A stretch of 64,000 nucleotides of DNA, taken from Candidatus Pelearchaeum maunauluense. GTDB lineage: Archaea; Thermoproteota; Nitrososphaeria_A; Caldarchaeales; Caldarchaeaceae. The first letter of the stretch is position 1, and every line of letters begins with the position of its first letter. The DNA lies in assembly GCA_030059675.1 (NCBI GenBank), contig JANVYQ010000003.1, forward strand, positions 99,547-163,546, read 5' to 3'. Below the pieces are notes generated by a model. The model worked only from the letters and a program-made list of their open reading frames with translations. It did not search any database and had not been told where the DNA came from. A program made the position numbers and the translations under genes. Below are positions 34,683 to 43,362 of the stretch, in pieces.

Positions 34683-36932
34683 TTGGGAATGGAGCGATAT
34701 CTATGGATAGCCGCCGCGTTTGGACTCATAATTAGACTCGCCCTAGCCCCCTTCTTCGGCCATGCGTGGGATATGTATATCTGGATAGTCAGCGGAGAGC
34801 TGGTAGTAAATGAAGGAGTGAATATCTATCAGCTAAAAGATTTAACAGATTTCCCATGGGGGTTCTACGCATACCCGCCTGCATGGCTCTACTGGCTGAG
34901 CCTAGCAGCCTGGTTAAACACATTCTTCAATAATCTTAACATCTACGTAATGATAATAAAGCTACCAATCATACTTGCCGATGTTGCTATAGCCTTTATA
35001 CTATATAGGATAAGTAGGATACTAAGCCTTCCAGAGCGTTGGTCTCGTTTAGCACCGCTCATATGGCTCCTCAATCCCGTGACAATATTCATAACCGCTG
35101 TCTGGGGGATGTTTGACTCCCTAGCGGTGTTGACCACGATGGCCGCGCTTTACTACGCTCTCATAGGGCGTGAAAGGAGGACTGGGATTCTCCTAGGCCT
35201 AGGTACGGCTATCAAACTCTATCCGGCGCTCCTCATAATACCAGTATCAGCATATCTGCTCAAAGTGAAAAAAGCAAAGCCAGCCCGCGTCTTCTACGAC
35301 ATAACTCTACTAGCAACAATAACAGGGGTAGCGCTAAGCCTACCCTACCTAATCGACCCCCTCTCATTCATAAGTAAATTACTATACCACTTCAGGAATG
35401 TGGGTCAATTTACTTACTGGACGGGAATATCAATAATAATGAACCCCATCTTCATCACTATAATATCCAACACAGCATTCGTGGCGCTTTTCATCATAGC
35501 ATTAACCAAAATGTTAAGGCTAAACACAAACAACAGCATGAAGCTTATCAACTTAATTACCATATCGCTGCTCGTTTTTCTATCTGTTTCATCCAAGGTA
35601 AATGTTCAATATACTCTTTGGGTATTGCCTTTCCTTCTCCTCATCATGCCCACCATGAATAGCCGTGAGGCTCGGATAAACTTCTACCTCCTAATAGTTG
35701 CTGCGATTATGTTCATTACAGCAACGATACTCATACCAGGAATGTATAGTCTATCAAATCTAGGAACGCTCTCGCTGGGCTACGAGCAGCAGACAAGCGG
35801 GTTCATAGGCCCTCTCCTTATTACGTCAGCCCTTCTGGGTGGAACGAGATACGTCGGCCTCATGCTGGAATTCCTCTCCGTAAAGCTAAGAAACATATGG
35901 AACATAAACCGCCTATCCATAATCACGCTCCTCATAATATTCGCACTCTTCCTAAGCCTCTTCCCAACAGGAAGGGGAGTTGAACTGCCCTACCTAGATG
36001 TCCGTGTGGCTGTTCCAGAGAGCGTAGAATCCATATTCGGACTCCAAGAAGGCTTTGACATAGACTCCTTCACCATGCTCTACAACGTAACCCACATAGT
36101 AATACCCATGGGGCCTGATGTAGTCAATACCTATGTTAGGGGGAACTATGACATGGATGTCTCGCGGAACTTTAGGTTCAGGCTTGGGATAGACTCATGG
36201 AGCCTCGCAGACCTCAAAAATCTAGTTGATACGCTCCACGCCAGGGGGTATAGGGTTCTTCTGGGAATATACCTACGCTCATATTATCACTCAATGTACT
36301 TCGGGATACAGGGATATAACTCAACATGGCTTGTAGCGTCGTATGGAAAACTAGCAGACCAGATGGGGAACATCTACTTCCAAGAAAGTATGCAAATAGA
36401 AGGACGGAACATAACCTATGCCGAGTTCTTCGCAGCGAAGTCCCGCGAATTGATAAGCGACCTTAGGTTTGATGGAGTTTATCTCATGGGAGTCAATTGG
36501 CAGTCTGGTTATAGGGTTTGGGAGAGCGTCAAGACGCTGGTCAACGCAATGAATAAAGAGGGAATTACTGTTTTTGTAGAGATAGACCCACTCAGCGTTG
36601 ATGAGAATTATCTGTCAAACGTCTCCCTTGCTGCCGATTTTATGGTAGTTAAAACCGACCCATGGGTTAGGAATCTAAGAAACGCCTTGATAGGCAACTT
36701 TACTGTTGAGCAGTTTAAGGAGATGTTGGAGTATGTTGTTGAGGTCTCTGGGAGTGGTAAGGCTCGCGTGCTTTTTGGAATCTATGCTATTGACTTCACC
36801 GAGGGGTGGCTTACGCCCGCGGTTGAGCTTCAAGTTCAGGTTAATGAGTTCGCCTCTGTAAATGGGGTTTATGGATACGCGATATACCACACAAACAGAT
36901 TCCTCCCATATAGGATAACAGTAACACGTTAG
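34683..36932 (+). CDS. GT-C type membrane glycosyltransferase with large C-terminal extracytoplasmic domain
   Basis: A 749-residue protein. The first 430 residues hold about ten to eleven helices, with an early loop containing HAWDMYIW (26-33) and PPAWLYW, the pattern of DUF2029/PIG-M-like polyprenol-phosphate mannosyltransferases, whose acidic pair in the first loop is catalytic. Residues about 435-749 lie outside the membrane and look like an alpha/beta barrel (YRVLLGIYLRSYYHS, FDGVYLMGVNWQSG, RVLFGIYAIDFTEGW), resembling glycoside-hydrolase-like domains. Start TTG 34683 or ATG 34689. Transfer of a sugar to a surface glycan is likely; the C-terminal role is a guess. Confidence 0.75.
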   Translation: MGMERYLWIAAAFGLIIRLALAPFFGHAWDMYIWIVSGELVVNEGVNIYQLKDLTDFPWGFYAYPPAWLYWLSLAAWLNTFFNNLNIYVMIIKLPIILADVAIAFILYRISRILSLPERWSRLAPLIWLLNPVTIFITAVWGMFDSLAVLTTMAALYYALIGRERRTGILLGLGTAIKLYPALLIIPVSAYLLKVKKAKPARVFYDITLLATITGVALSLPYLIDPLSFISKLLYHFRNVGQFTYWTGISIIMNPIFITIISNTAFVALFIIALTKMLRLNTNNSMKLINLITISLLVFLSVSSKVNVQYTLWVLPFLLLIMPTMNSREARINFYLLIVAAIMFITATILIPGMYSLSNLGTLSLGYEQQTSGFIGPLLITSALLGGTRYVGLMLEFLSVKLRNIWNINRLSIITLLIIFALFLSLFPTGRGVELPYLDVRVAVPESVESIFGLQEGFDIDSFTMLYNVTHIVIPMGPDVVNTYVRGNYDMDVSRNFRFRLGIDSWSLADLKNLVDTLHARGYRVLLGIYLRSYYHSMYFGIQGYNSTWLVASYGKLADQMGNIYFQESMQIEGRNITYAEFFAAKSRELISDLRFDGVYLMGVNWQSGYRVWESVKTLVNAMNKEGITVFVEIDPLSVDENYLSNVSLAADFMVVKTDPWVRNLRNALIGNFTVEQFKEMLEYVVEVSGSGKARVLFGIYAIDFTEGWLTPAVELQVQVNEFASVNGVYGYAIYHTNRFLPYRITVTR

Positions 36933-37388
36933 CTACTCTTCGGGTATTCTGCGCCATTTGGGGACTTGCGGATATGCGCGGCCATCACGGCCCATGACCC
37001 CAGTTCCCATGCAGAAACCATGATACCTCGCTACTACAAACTTTCCTGATGTTTTTTGTCTAGCCTCCACTGGGGCAGCCATCATCCAGCGTACAGCGTC
37101 ATCTCTATCAAGCTCTAGCGTGTTCTTTAGCTGTTGGCATAGGTAGTGGCTCCCTTCTATTGAGAGAGTCAATCCCCATTTTCTATACTTGGCAACATAG
37201 AGGCCTATGCTATCAACTTTCTTCAGAATGCTTGCTAGCTGGAGTGTCTCAGGTGTAGTAGCCCTCACGCGCCCCTCGCCTGATATTATCAGTTCATAGC
37301 TGCTGAAGAAATCAGATACCCCATAAGTTCTGTTGGCTTCGTGCTCTATCTGCCGCCTAAGCTCGCCATCTACCCGTCTAATCTTCAC
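36933..37388 (-). CDS. PUA-domain RNA-binding protein (NIP7/NSUN-associated)
   Basis: A 151-residue protein with a small N-terminal alpha/beta part (1-70) and a PUA-like domain (about 75-145: GLTLSIEGSHYLCQQL and GKFVVARYHGFCMGTGVMGRDG). Similar proteins are encoded next to, or fused with, NSUN cytosine methylases in archaea. Its start codon shares a base with the stop of the NSUN gene just upstream, so it is probably translated as a subunit or targeting partner of that enzyme. The exact RNA is unknown. Confidence 0.8.
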   Translation of the reverse strand: MKIRRVDGELRRQIEHEANRTYGVSDFFSSYELIISGEGRVRATTPETLQLASILKKVDSIGLYVAKYRKWGLTLSIEGSHYLCQQLKNTLELDRDDAVRWMMAAPVEARQKTSGKFVVARYHGFCMGTGVMGRDGRAYPQVPKWRRIPEE

Positions 37389-38377
37389 TAAGCCTCACCA
37401 TGGTCTTGTTTTACTATTTTGGCGAAGAAGAACCCCTCAGCCCCGCTATCGTATGGGTATATCCTAATGCATCTACCAATGTCTGGATGGAATGTTATGC
37501 CCCTCCACTCCTCCACTGGCTTTGTTGTTTTTATCCCCTCGACGTTTATGTTTTCCAGCTTTGCGTTTTCGCGCTTCTCCAATAGCTCAGAAACCACTGC
37601 CTCATTCTCAAGCGGGTGCAGCGTGCATGTGGAGTAAATCATCTTACCGCCTGGTTTTAGGGCGTCAAATCCCGACAAAAGCAACCCTAGCTGTAGTCGG
37701 CTTATCCTCTCACTTATCCTCTCGCTCCAACGTCTAGCCACGCCCCAGTCCTTGGATATTATGCCCAGCGAGCTGCACGGCGCGTCTACCAACACTCTAT
37801 CAAACGTGGATGGATAGCGTTTTCCGAAGATTCTCCCATCGCGTAATGTTATGATGGAGTTTATGACGCCGAACTTCTGCATGTTGGATGCGAGTGCTTT
37901 AACTCTATCGACAGATATGTCGTTGGCCACTATGACCCCACTCGCTTGCAGGAGCTGTGCTATGTGTGTTGATTTACTTCCAGGAGCTGCGCAGAGGTCT
38001 AGCACATGGTTTCCAGGCTCCACATCCAGCAGTTCGGCGGCAAGCATAGATACTGGACCCTGGAAATATACAAGGCCTAGCATGTGCCAGATACTCTCGG
38101 CTAAGTTTTCTTCACCAGAAACGTAATACCCATAATGGGTCCATGGAATCTTTTCAAGCAGGTAGCCATCTTCGCGGAGAAGTGATAAGCATTTCTCCAT
38201 GTTGGTTTTGAGTGTGTTTATGCGGATTGAGGATGGGAGAGGCCTACTGTAAGCATCTATTAGTGAATTCAAGTCTATGTCGGGTAGCTCACGGAGAAAT
38301 GCTAAGAGCTGTTCTGATAATGTTATTCTACGCTGCTCCAACGCTATTTGAACACCTCTCCAGTTTTGAGCGACCAC
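37388..38377 (-). CDS. NSUN-family RNA cytosine-C5 methyltransferase
   Basis: SAM-dependent methylase of the NOL1/NOP2/Sun family acting on tRNA or rRNA. The 329 residues include the SAM motif VLDLCAAPGSKSTH near 124, motif IV DAPCSSLG near 197 with the release cysteine and motif VI STCTLHPLENE near 247 with the nucleophilic cysteine. Both catalytic cysteines are present. A PUA-like partner gene follows immediately, and ogg2 overlaps the start by 34 bases, placing the gene in a five-gene minus-strand operon. Confidence 0.92.
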   Translation of the reverse strand: MVAQNWRGVQIALEQRRITLSEQLLAFLRELPDIDLNSLIDAYSRPLPSSIRINTLKTNMEKCLSLLREDGYLLEKIPWTHYGYYVSGEENLAESIWHMLGLVYFQGPVSMLAAELLDVEPGNHVLDLCAAPGSKSTHIAQLLQASGVIVANDISVDRVKALASNMQKFGVINSIITLRDGRIFGKRYPSTFDRVLVDAPCSSLGIISKDWGVARRWSERISERISRLQLGLLLSGFDALKPGGKMIYSTCTLHPLENEAVVSELLEKRENAKLENINVEGIKTTKPVEEWRGITFHPDIGRCIRIYPYDSGAEGFFFAKIVKQDHGEA

Positions 38378-38982
38378 ATCACTAGGTCAAGTGAATCGGA
38401 TGGAATACCTAGCTTATGCGCGGTCTTCATGAAAATACTCTCCAGCTCAAGATAACGCTTCTTACTTATGCTCCGCGGAATCTCGCGTATAGCCCCCAAT
38501 TCAAGTAGGTTACGTAGTATGTGTCTATCTATTATGGCCAGCTTGCTGTAGCCTATGTTTCTTAGGAAATGGCTGGCCTCTTTCATACCTAGTCCCCTTA
38601 TGGAGCTTACGAGAAGCTCTCTCGCTTCATAGGCGTTTAACGGGTTGTTTAAGATTATTTTCCGTATCTCTCCTATTTTTTCACGGGCCAGAATTATGTT
38701 ATGAGCCTTTGTCCTGTGGAATCTAACACCAGCCTCTCTCAGGGCGCGTGAAATCTCTTCCTCACCACCATTCCTGAGTAAGCCCGTCTCTTTGAGGTGG
38801 GTTATCGCCCTATCCGCAGCCCTCGCCCTAGTCTGCGGAGTACATATACAGAAACAAAGCTCCGCAAATATCTCCCATATATCCTGATTCCTAACACGCT
38901 TAAACGCGTTAAGCCTGGCAATAATCTCGCCACGCTTGGCTGTATACGCTCTACGTATCTCTTCTGCTTTTCTCTTATTCAT
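38344..38982 (-). CDS. ogg: 8-oxoguanine DNA glycosylase/lyase, Ogg2 type
   Basis: Base-excision repair enzyme that removes 8-oxoguanine. The 212 residues form the compact Ogg2 fold with helix-hairpin-helix SSIRGLGMKEASHFLRNIG (126-144), catalytic K134 and D152 (AIIDRHIL). It ends in a lysine (GEVFK), as in archaeal Ogg2 proteins, whose C-terminal lysine contacts the damaged base. The start lies 17 bases after the herA stop, and the 3' end overlaps the NSUN gene by 34 bases. Confidence 0.92.
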   Translation of the reverse strand: MNKRKAEEIRRAYTAKRGEIIARLNAFKRVRNQDIWEIFAELCFCICTPQTRARAADRAITHLKETGLLRNGGEEEISRALREAGVRFHRTKAHNIILAREKIGEIRKIILNNPLNAYEARELLVSSIRGLGMKEASHFLRNIGYSKLAIIDRHILRNLLELGAIREIPRSISKKRYLELESIFMKTAHKLGIPSDSLDLVMWSLKTGEVFK

Positions 38983-38999
38983 CCACCGTTTAAGGTAGC

Positions 39000-40454
39000 T
39001 TAATGCCTATTTATGGTCTTGAAGAAAAGCCTGGTCTGGCCTAATGTCTGAAGCTCGCTCTCACGCACACTTAGGACTACTGGTATGTCAGATACCATCC
39101 TACCCACGAGGAGGCAGTGACGCGGAGGAAGGCCGCGTCCTAGGCTTTTAACAGACTCGCCATCTATCCTAGAAGCGCGGGCAATCCTCTCAAGGTCCGA
39201 CTCATTAGCGAAGTTGAAGAGGAAGAAGTTGTCAGCCTGCCTATACACCGATTCGGGAATAGTATCTGGCTGGTTGGTGACGAAGATTGGGAATAAGCCG
39301 AGGTGGCGCATCCGCGTTACGATGTCTTCCCAGTAGGTCTCTCTAAGGTATAGGTGTGCCTCCTCAGCCAGTAGGAAGAGCGGCGTTATAGCTTCCTGGC
39401 GTAGCATGTTGGAGAGGCTACTCAGCAGATACTCAACCACAAGCCTTCGTGTCGTCGGGAGCAGGTTAAGGAGATTCACCACAACTAGATTACCGCCGGG
39501 CTTGGGCTGGAGAAGGTCCCGCAGTTCTGTAGGCTCCCTATCATCAACAACAAACCCGCTTGCCTCAATTGAGTTGATGCGCGAAACTAGAGCTTCTCGT
39601 ACAGACTCATTCATAGATATTCTAGATAGAGTTTGGATTAGTGTGTTAAGGGTAACTTCTCCCTCCCCCCGCTCAACTATGTGCCACACCCGTGAAAACT
39701 CTCTACAACTCGTGGGCGGGGTTTGGTAAACATGCTCCAGCACATCCATGAAGCAGCGCAGCCCCATCATGCTGGGCGAGGTAGTGAAATTAACACCAGG
39801 CTCAAGAACTGTCATGCTCCCTGCTAATACGCTAAGCCCTCCATCTTTTCTCCTACCCAAGTGGATATACTCCCCATTAACATCTAAAACAAGCACGGTA
39901 GCTCCATTAGTTACCAGCCCCTCTACCAGCAGCTTAGCCATATGCGATTTACCGCTCTCCTTCTTCCCAGTTATTATGGTGAGCTGTCCGTCTAGAGATT
40001 CTACTGGAATATGGAACGGGTGTCCACCGACTTTTCCGAGCAGGATTAGCCGCTCACCCTCTTGCCGCGAGATTATATGGAAATACTCCCTGCCTATTCT
40101 CTCTATATCAGCCGAGAACCTGTTGGGAAGCCACGCGCTGTTAGTAAGTAGCTTGCCATCCAATACTACGCCCCTTATCTTGGCTGTTACCAGCCTTATC
40201 TCACGTATCAAGAGGCTTAGCGAGGTTATGTTATAGGGGTCAAAGAGTTTCTTGCCATTAGCCTCTTCGGCTGATATGTCCCGCATTATGTCTTCGGCGA
40301 CTCCTGGAACGTCTGCGTAGCAGACGTCTATCACCTGCAAGAGTAGCGCCAGCTCTCCGTCGCGCGCCACTAGGTAGTCGCCTATGCTGAAGTCTATCTC
40401 ATCAGGCTTGCAGAGTATCTCCAGCGTATCCTTATGCTTCTGAAGTATTCTCAT
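39000..40454 (-). CDS. herA: HerA-type DNA translocase/helicase
   Basis: Hexameric FtsK/VirB4-related ATPase that works with NurA in DNA end resection. The 484 residues have an N-terminal beta-rich HAS-barrel-like domain (1-130), Walker A GKKESGKSH near 163-171, a Walker B-like LFLLAEEAHLYL near 364-375, and an arginine-finger region towards the C-terminus. nurA starts 10 bases upstream on the same strand. Rad50 and Mre11, the other usual partners, are not in the window. Confidence 0.88.
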   Translation of the reverse strand: MRILQKHKDTLEILCKPDEIDFSIGDYLVARDGELALLLQVIDVCYADVPGVAEDIMRDISAEEANGKKLFDPYNITSLSLLIREIRLVTAKIRGVVLDGKLLTNSAWLPNRFSADIERIGREYFHIISRQEGERLILLGKVGGHPFHIPVESLDGQLTIITGKKESGKSHMAKLLVEGLVTNGATVLVLDVNGEYIHLGRRKDGGLSVLAGSMTVLEPGVNFTTSPSMMGLRCFMDVLEHVYQTPPTSCREFSRVWHIVERGEGEVTLNTLIQTLSRISMNESVREALVSRINSIEASGFVVDDREPTELRDLLQPKPGGNLVVVNLLNLLPTTRRLVVEYLLSSLSNMLRQEAITPLFLLAEEAHLYLRETYWEDIVTRMRHLGLFPIFVTNQPDTIPESVYRQADNFFLFNFANESDLERIARASRIDGESVKSLGRGLPPRHCLLVGRMVSDIPVVLSVRESELQTLGQTRLFFKTINRH

Positions 40455-40463
40455 ATCCCACGC

Positions 40464-41510
40464 TCAGCTCGCATCAAGCGGTGAGAAGAGAGCCTGCCTC
40501 ACGTCGGGTATGTTAATTATCCTAGAGCCAGTGAGGTTTTCCAAACCTACTTGCAACCCAAGTATATCGGTCTTGTTGAAGGTGGCGTATTGGTGGGCTA
40601 GGATTAGTGTTTCTGGATAGCCGTAAACTAGGCTATCGCTGGCTAGTAGGTCTTCAACCGCTCTATACGGCTCATCACAATCCCGCGCTGCTACATCAAC
40701 CCTATATGGGAACAAGCATCGGGAGAGATGCGCCACATATATCTCGCCTAGCTGATAATGTCCAGGTCTGAGCCTAAGAGCGTCCTTGAAGCATACTAGA
40801 TAGGGCGGCTTACTGCCATTAAGCAGGTTTGTTATCTTAACACCCATGTATCGTAGTTTGCTGGACTTGGCGAAGGCAACAACTCCTATACCGTTCTGCT
40901 GCGCCACCTGTATAACCATTCGTACAGCTCTGAGTGGGCTATCTATGGGCCCAGCGGTCAGTGAGCCGTCTATTAGTAGGATTCCCCCATCAAGCTGTGA
41001 AGCTGCGTAGAGCTGTAGCATCTTCTCAAAGAGGCTGGCCACGACGCTATGCGCCATTTCCAGCCTAGGCGTTGCATGGCCTTGTAAGCCGAGGGAGCTT
41101 GTGAGTGTCTTCATGATTAGGGGTAGGGTTTGTTTGGAGAGTTGGTAGATGATGGGGCCGAATATCTCAAGCTCCACCGTGCTTAGAACACGTTTTACAA
41201 CCACGCCGCGCAGCGCCCAGATGCTTCCATTCACGCCTTCAGCTAGCTTGACTGTTGAGGTATCAACCGCTATTACGCGGCGCGGCTCCTCAGATACCTT
41301 GAGAGGTATCGGCTTAAGCCCATCAAGACTTAGGTGAGGCTCCAGCTCCTCTTCTTCGGGCTCAATCAACGTTTCTGGGGCTATTAACTCGCCCCCACCA
41401 AGCCCACCAGCCATAGCTGGGCTGAGCCGCGAAAATGCTTTAAGGAGCTGTTCAAGTTGATTATGATGGTATGGTTGGTGGGCAAGTTGGGTTTGCATCA
41501 TCAGCCCCAC
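40464..41510 (-). CDS. nurA: NurA-type 5'-3' nuclease
   Basis: Manganese-dependent nuclease that partners HerA. The 348 residues carry the NurA-domain motif VIAVDTSTVKLAEGVNG (79-95) with catalytic D83, and LLIDGSLTAGP near 176-186 with a second acidic ligand. The first 60 residues are low-complexity with acidic and glutamine/histidine stretches, so an internal start is possible. It heads the operon nurA-herA-ogg2-NSUN-PUA and is divergent from a winged-helix gene at 41575. Confidence 0.85.
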   Translation of the reverse strand: MGLMMQTQLAHQPYHHNQLEQLLKAFSRLSPAMAGGLGGGELIAPETLIEPEEEELEPHLSLDGLKPIPLKVSEEPRRVIAVDTSTVKLAEGVNGSIWALRGVVVKRVLSTVELEIFGPIIYQLSKQTLPLIMKTLTSSLGLQGHATPRLEMAHSVVASLFEKMLQLYAASQLDGGILLIDGSLTAGPIDSPLRAVRMVIQVAQQNGIGVVAFAKSSKLRYMGVKITNLLNGSKPPYLVCFKDALRLRPGHYQLGEIYVAHLSRCLFPYRVDVAARDCDEPYRAVEDLLASDSLVYGYPETLILAHQYATFNKTDILGLQVGLENLTGSRIINIPDVRQALFSPLDAS

Positions 41511-41539
41511 TCTCCTGGCTTATTGGTGGTATTGTATTG

Positions 41540-41548
41540 AATATAAAT
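41540..41548 (+). promoter_or_regulatory. TATA box for the winged-helix gene at 41575
   Basis: AATATAAAT lies 27-35 bases before the ATG at 41575, the spacing expected for a near-leaderless archaeal transcript. The same 64-base gap must also hold the divergent nurA promoter. Confidence 0.5.
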
Positions 41549-41574
41549 GTTGTGCATGATGGTCAAGATTTAAC

Positions 41575-42006
41575 ATGAACAGCACAATAAAAGTAAGAAT
41601 AACCATAGGAAACACCACCGTAGAGGTGGAAGCACCGCCAGACCAGTTAGAAGAAGCTGTGAGAAATGTGGTCGCAGCCATCAAGGCTGCTGGAATAGCC
41701 GCGCAGAGCGAGCAGCCCCAGCTTATTCCAGAGAGAAAAGAACAACGAGCCGTGACTTGCAGGCGTATTGTTGAAGAGCTCCTCGGCGAGGGTTGGTTCT
41801 CAAAGCCTAGAAGCCTGGGCGAGGTTGCATCGGAGCTGGCGCGCCGCGGTTTTAGCTACGACAGGACAGCTATAGCGCATGTCTTGCTAGACATGGTTAG
41901 AGAGGGGCTTATGAGACGCGAGGGGGAGGCTAGGAGCTATCTCTACATAGAGTCCAGCCGTGAGAAAAACACACAGCACGACACTCAGGGCACAGCTTTG
42001 GAGTGA
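41575..42006 (+). CDS. Winged-helix protein A of a three-gene paralogous cluster
   Basis: A 143-residue protein with an N-terminal beta/alpha module (KVRITIGNTTVEVEAPPDQLEEAV, the leading part at 6-25, then a helix to about 45), a proline-rich linker and a C-terminal winged helix (about 60-130; RRIVEELLGEG, LGEVASELARRGFSYDRTAI). The N-terminal pattern, a short strand pair followed by a helix, recurs in the two genes on the opposite strand. I do not recognise a named family. It is divergent from nurA and converges with protein B, overlapping it by 22 bases. DNA binding is likely from the winged helix; the sensing role of the N-terminus is unknown. Confidence 0.72.
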   Translation: MNSTIKVRITIGNTTVEVEAPPDQLEEAVRNVVAAIKAAGIAAQSEQPQLIPERKEQRAVTCRRIVEELLGEGWFSKPRSLGEVASELARRGFSYDRTAIAHVLLDMVREGLMRREGEARSYLYIESSREKNTQHDTQGTALE

Positions 42007-42494
42007 AGCTCCACAAGAGATTTCAAGCCTAAAGTCGTTATTGTGTAGTCGCCCCTATCAAGCCTCCTGATAAGCCCCTTCTGCAAAAGCTCGCTCAGCC
42101 TTCCTGAAATCGTCTTCTCAGGCTTCCCTATTGCTGCCTGTATCTCAGAAGCCGACGCCGTGGGGCTGTCTTTCAGACCAAGCGCGTGCTCAATATAGCG
42201 CTTGGCTAGGAAGAGGACGACCGCGTCAGCCGTGGGAAGGGAGCTGAGCGGCTTCAGGAAGAAGACTCCCTCATCAGGATTGTATGATATTAAGCTGGAG
42301 AGACGGTCAAGCAGCTCCTGTAGGTCTGTAGAGTAGGTTATCCGCGATGCTAGGGAGTATGAGGGTATGTTCTTCTCTAGGAATCTTATCACGCTAGCGT
42401 AGACCTCTGCTGGATTACCTTCAAACTCTGCCCGTAGGTCTTTATAGCTTATGCTCACGCGCAACTTATCCTCTGCCATCTCACTTCTCCTCAA
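41985..42494 (-). CDS. Winged-helix protein B of the paralogous cluster
   Basis: A 169-residue protein with the same plan as its neighbours: an N-terminal strand pair and helix (LRVSISYKDLRAEFEGNPAE, then VYASVIRFLEKNI), a central helical region (50-110) and a C-terminal winged helix (about 113-165; SASEIQAAIGKPEKTISGRLSELLQKGLIRR split across two helices and a wing). It overlaps protein C by 14 bases and protein A by 22 bases tail to tail. The similarity to protein C (FEGNPAEVYASV versus FSGDYETVWRSV) indicates tandem duplication. No named family recognised. Confidence 0.72.
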   Translation of the reverse strand: MRRSEMAEDKLRVSISYKDLRAEFEGNPAEVYASVIRFLEKNIPSYSLASRITYSTDLQELLDRLSSLISYNPDEGVFFLKPLSSLPTADAVVLFLAKRYIEHALGLKDSPTASASEIQAAIGKPEKTISGRLSELLQKGLIRRLDRGDYTITTLGLKSLVELHSKAVP

Positions 42495-42942
42495 TTAGCT
42501 TCATAAGCGCCGCCGTAAAGACATATCTCCCCTCATCAACTCGGCGGACAAGCCCAGCCTTCCACATCTCGCCCAGCCTGTTGGCAGCGTTCTTCTCGCT
42601 CAGCCGCGTGGCCGAGGCGACCTGCTTGGGGGTCATAGCATCACTCTCAAGCAAGCCTAGCCTATGACCGACAAAAGCGCCAGCAAGACAGAGCGCTATC
42701 TTCCGCTTGGTCTCGGTGTCCTCCAACACAGAAACATTACCACCCTCAACCAACACACGGCCAGCTATCCTCTCAGCCAAGCTAGTAACGTCATGCGCTC
42801 CTGTAAGACGTTGTAAAAGATTGACAGGACCTAGAACCTCTGAGAAGTATCTATTTACGCTTCTCCAGACTGTCTCATAGTCGCCTGAGAACTCCGCCAC
42901 CGTGTCGCCGTGCTTAATATGGACTGTGATGTTCTCCACCAT
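42481..42942 (-). CDS. Winged-helix protein C of the paralogous cluster
   Basis: A 153-residue protein paralogous to protein B: strand pair and helix (ITVHIKHGDTVAEFSGDYET at 5-24, then VWRSVNRYFSEVLG), a middle helical region including FVGHRLGLLESDAM near 90, and a winged helix (TPKQVASATRLSEKNAANRL) to the end. The stop overlaps the start of protein B by 14 bases, so the pair is co-translated. It is divergent from a small membrane protein gene. Length and layout suggest a sensor-regulator, but ligand and target are unknown. Confidence 0.72.
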   Translation of the reverse strand: MVENITVHIKHGDTVAEFSGDYETVWRSVNRYFSEVLGPVNLLQRLTGAHDVTSLAERIAGRVLVEGGNVSVLEDTETKRKIALCLAGAFVGHRLGLLESDAMTPKQVASATRLSEKNAANRLGEMWKAGLVRRVDEGRYVFTAALMKLIEEK

Positions 42943-42998
42943 ATTCCAGCATCCCCTGCCTGAATGCTGCTAATCAAAAGACCTAAAGCCCCGAGTTA

Positions 42999-43008
42999 AG
43001 TTTATAGG
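42999..43008 (+). promoter_or_regulatory. TATA box for the membrane protein gene at 43033
   Basis: AGTTTATAGG lies 25-34 bases before the ATG at 43033, a typical archaeal promoter position for a leaderless or short-leader mRNA. The 90-base intergenic space is shared with the divergent winged-helix gene C. Confidence 0.5.
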
Positions 43009-43032
43009 CAGCAAAACACATCAACCCCAGCT

Positions 43033-43305
43033 ATGAACCGCGACCAAGCGCTGGGTGTAATAATACTCCTCGCCAGTATAGCTGGGATACTAATATATGG
43101 ATGGATAGTCTTCCTCACGGAATTCTGGCAAATCATACTCAAGCTCACAGCATTCGTAGCAGTAGCGGGAATACTTGGAATACTAGCATGGATAGGCTAC
43201 ACGCTGGCAACAACACCACCACCCAAACCAATAGAAGAGATTGAAAAGGAACTAGAAGAAGAACTAAAGAAAACAGAGCAACAACAAGAAAAACAAGAAC
43301 AATAA
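43033..43305 (+). CDS. Small two-helix membrane protein with charged coiled-coil tail
   Basis: A 90-residue protein with two hydrophobic helices (about 5-28 and 33-58) followed by a proline spacer (TTPPPKPIEEIEK) and a Glu/Lys/Gln-rich tail likely to form a coiled coil. I do not recognise it. It has a good TATA box and starts divergently from the winged-helix pair, so it could be a membrane partner or target of those regulators; that is a positional guess. The following 60 bases to the pseudogene hold no other gene. Confidence 0.7.
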   Translation: MNRDQALGVIILLASIAGILIYGWIVFLTEFWQIILKLTAFVAVAGILGILAWIGYTLATTPPPKPIEEIEKELEEELKKTEQQQEKQEQ

Positions 43306-43362
43306 CCACAATAAGGTATTAACTTTACAATCCTATAAATTAGGGCGTTGTGCAAGAAGGAT

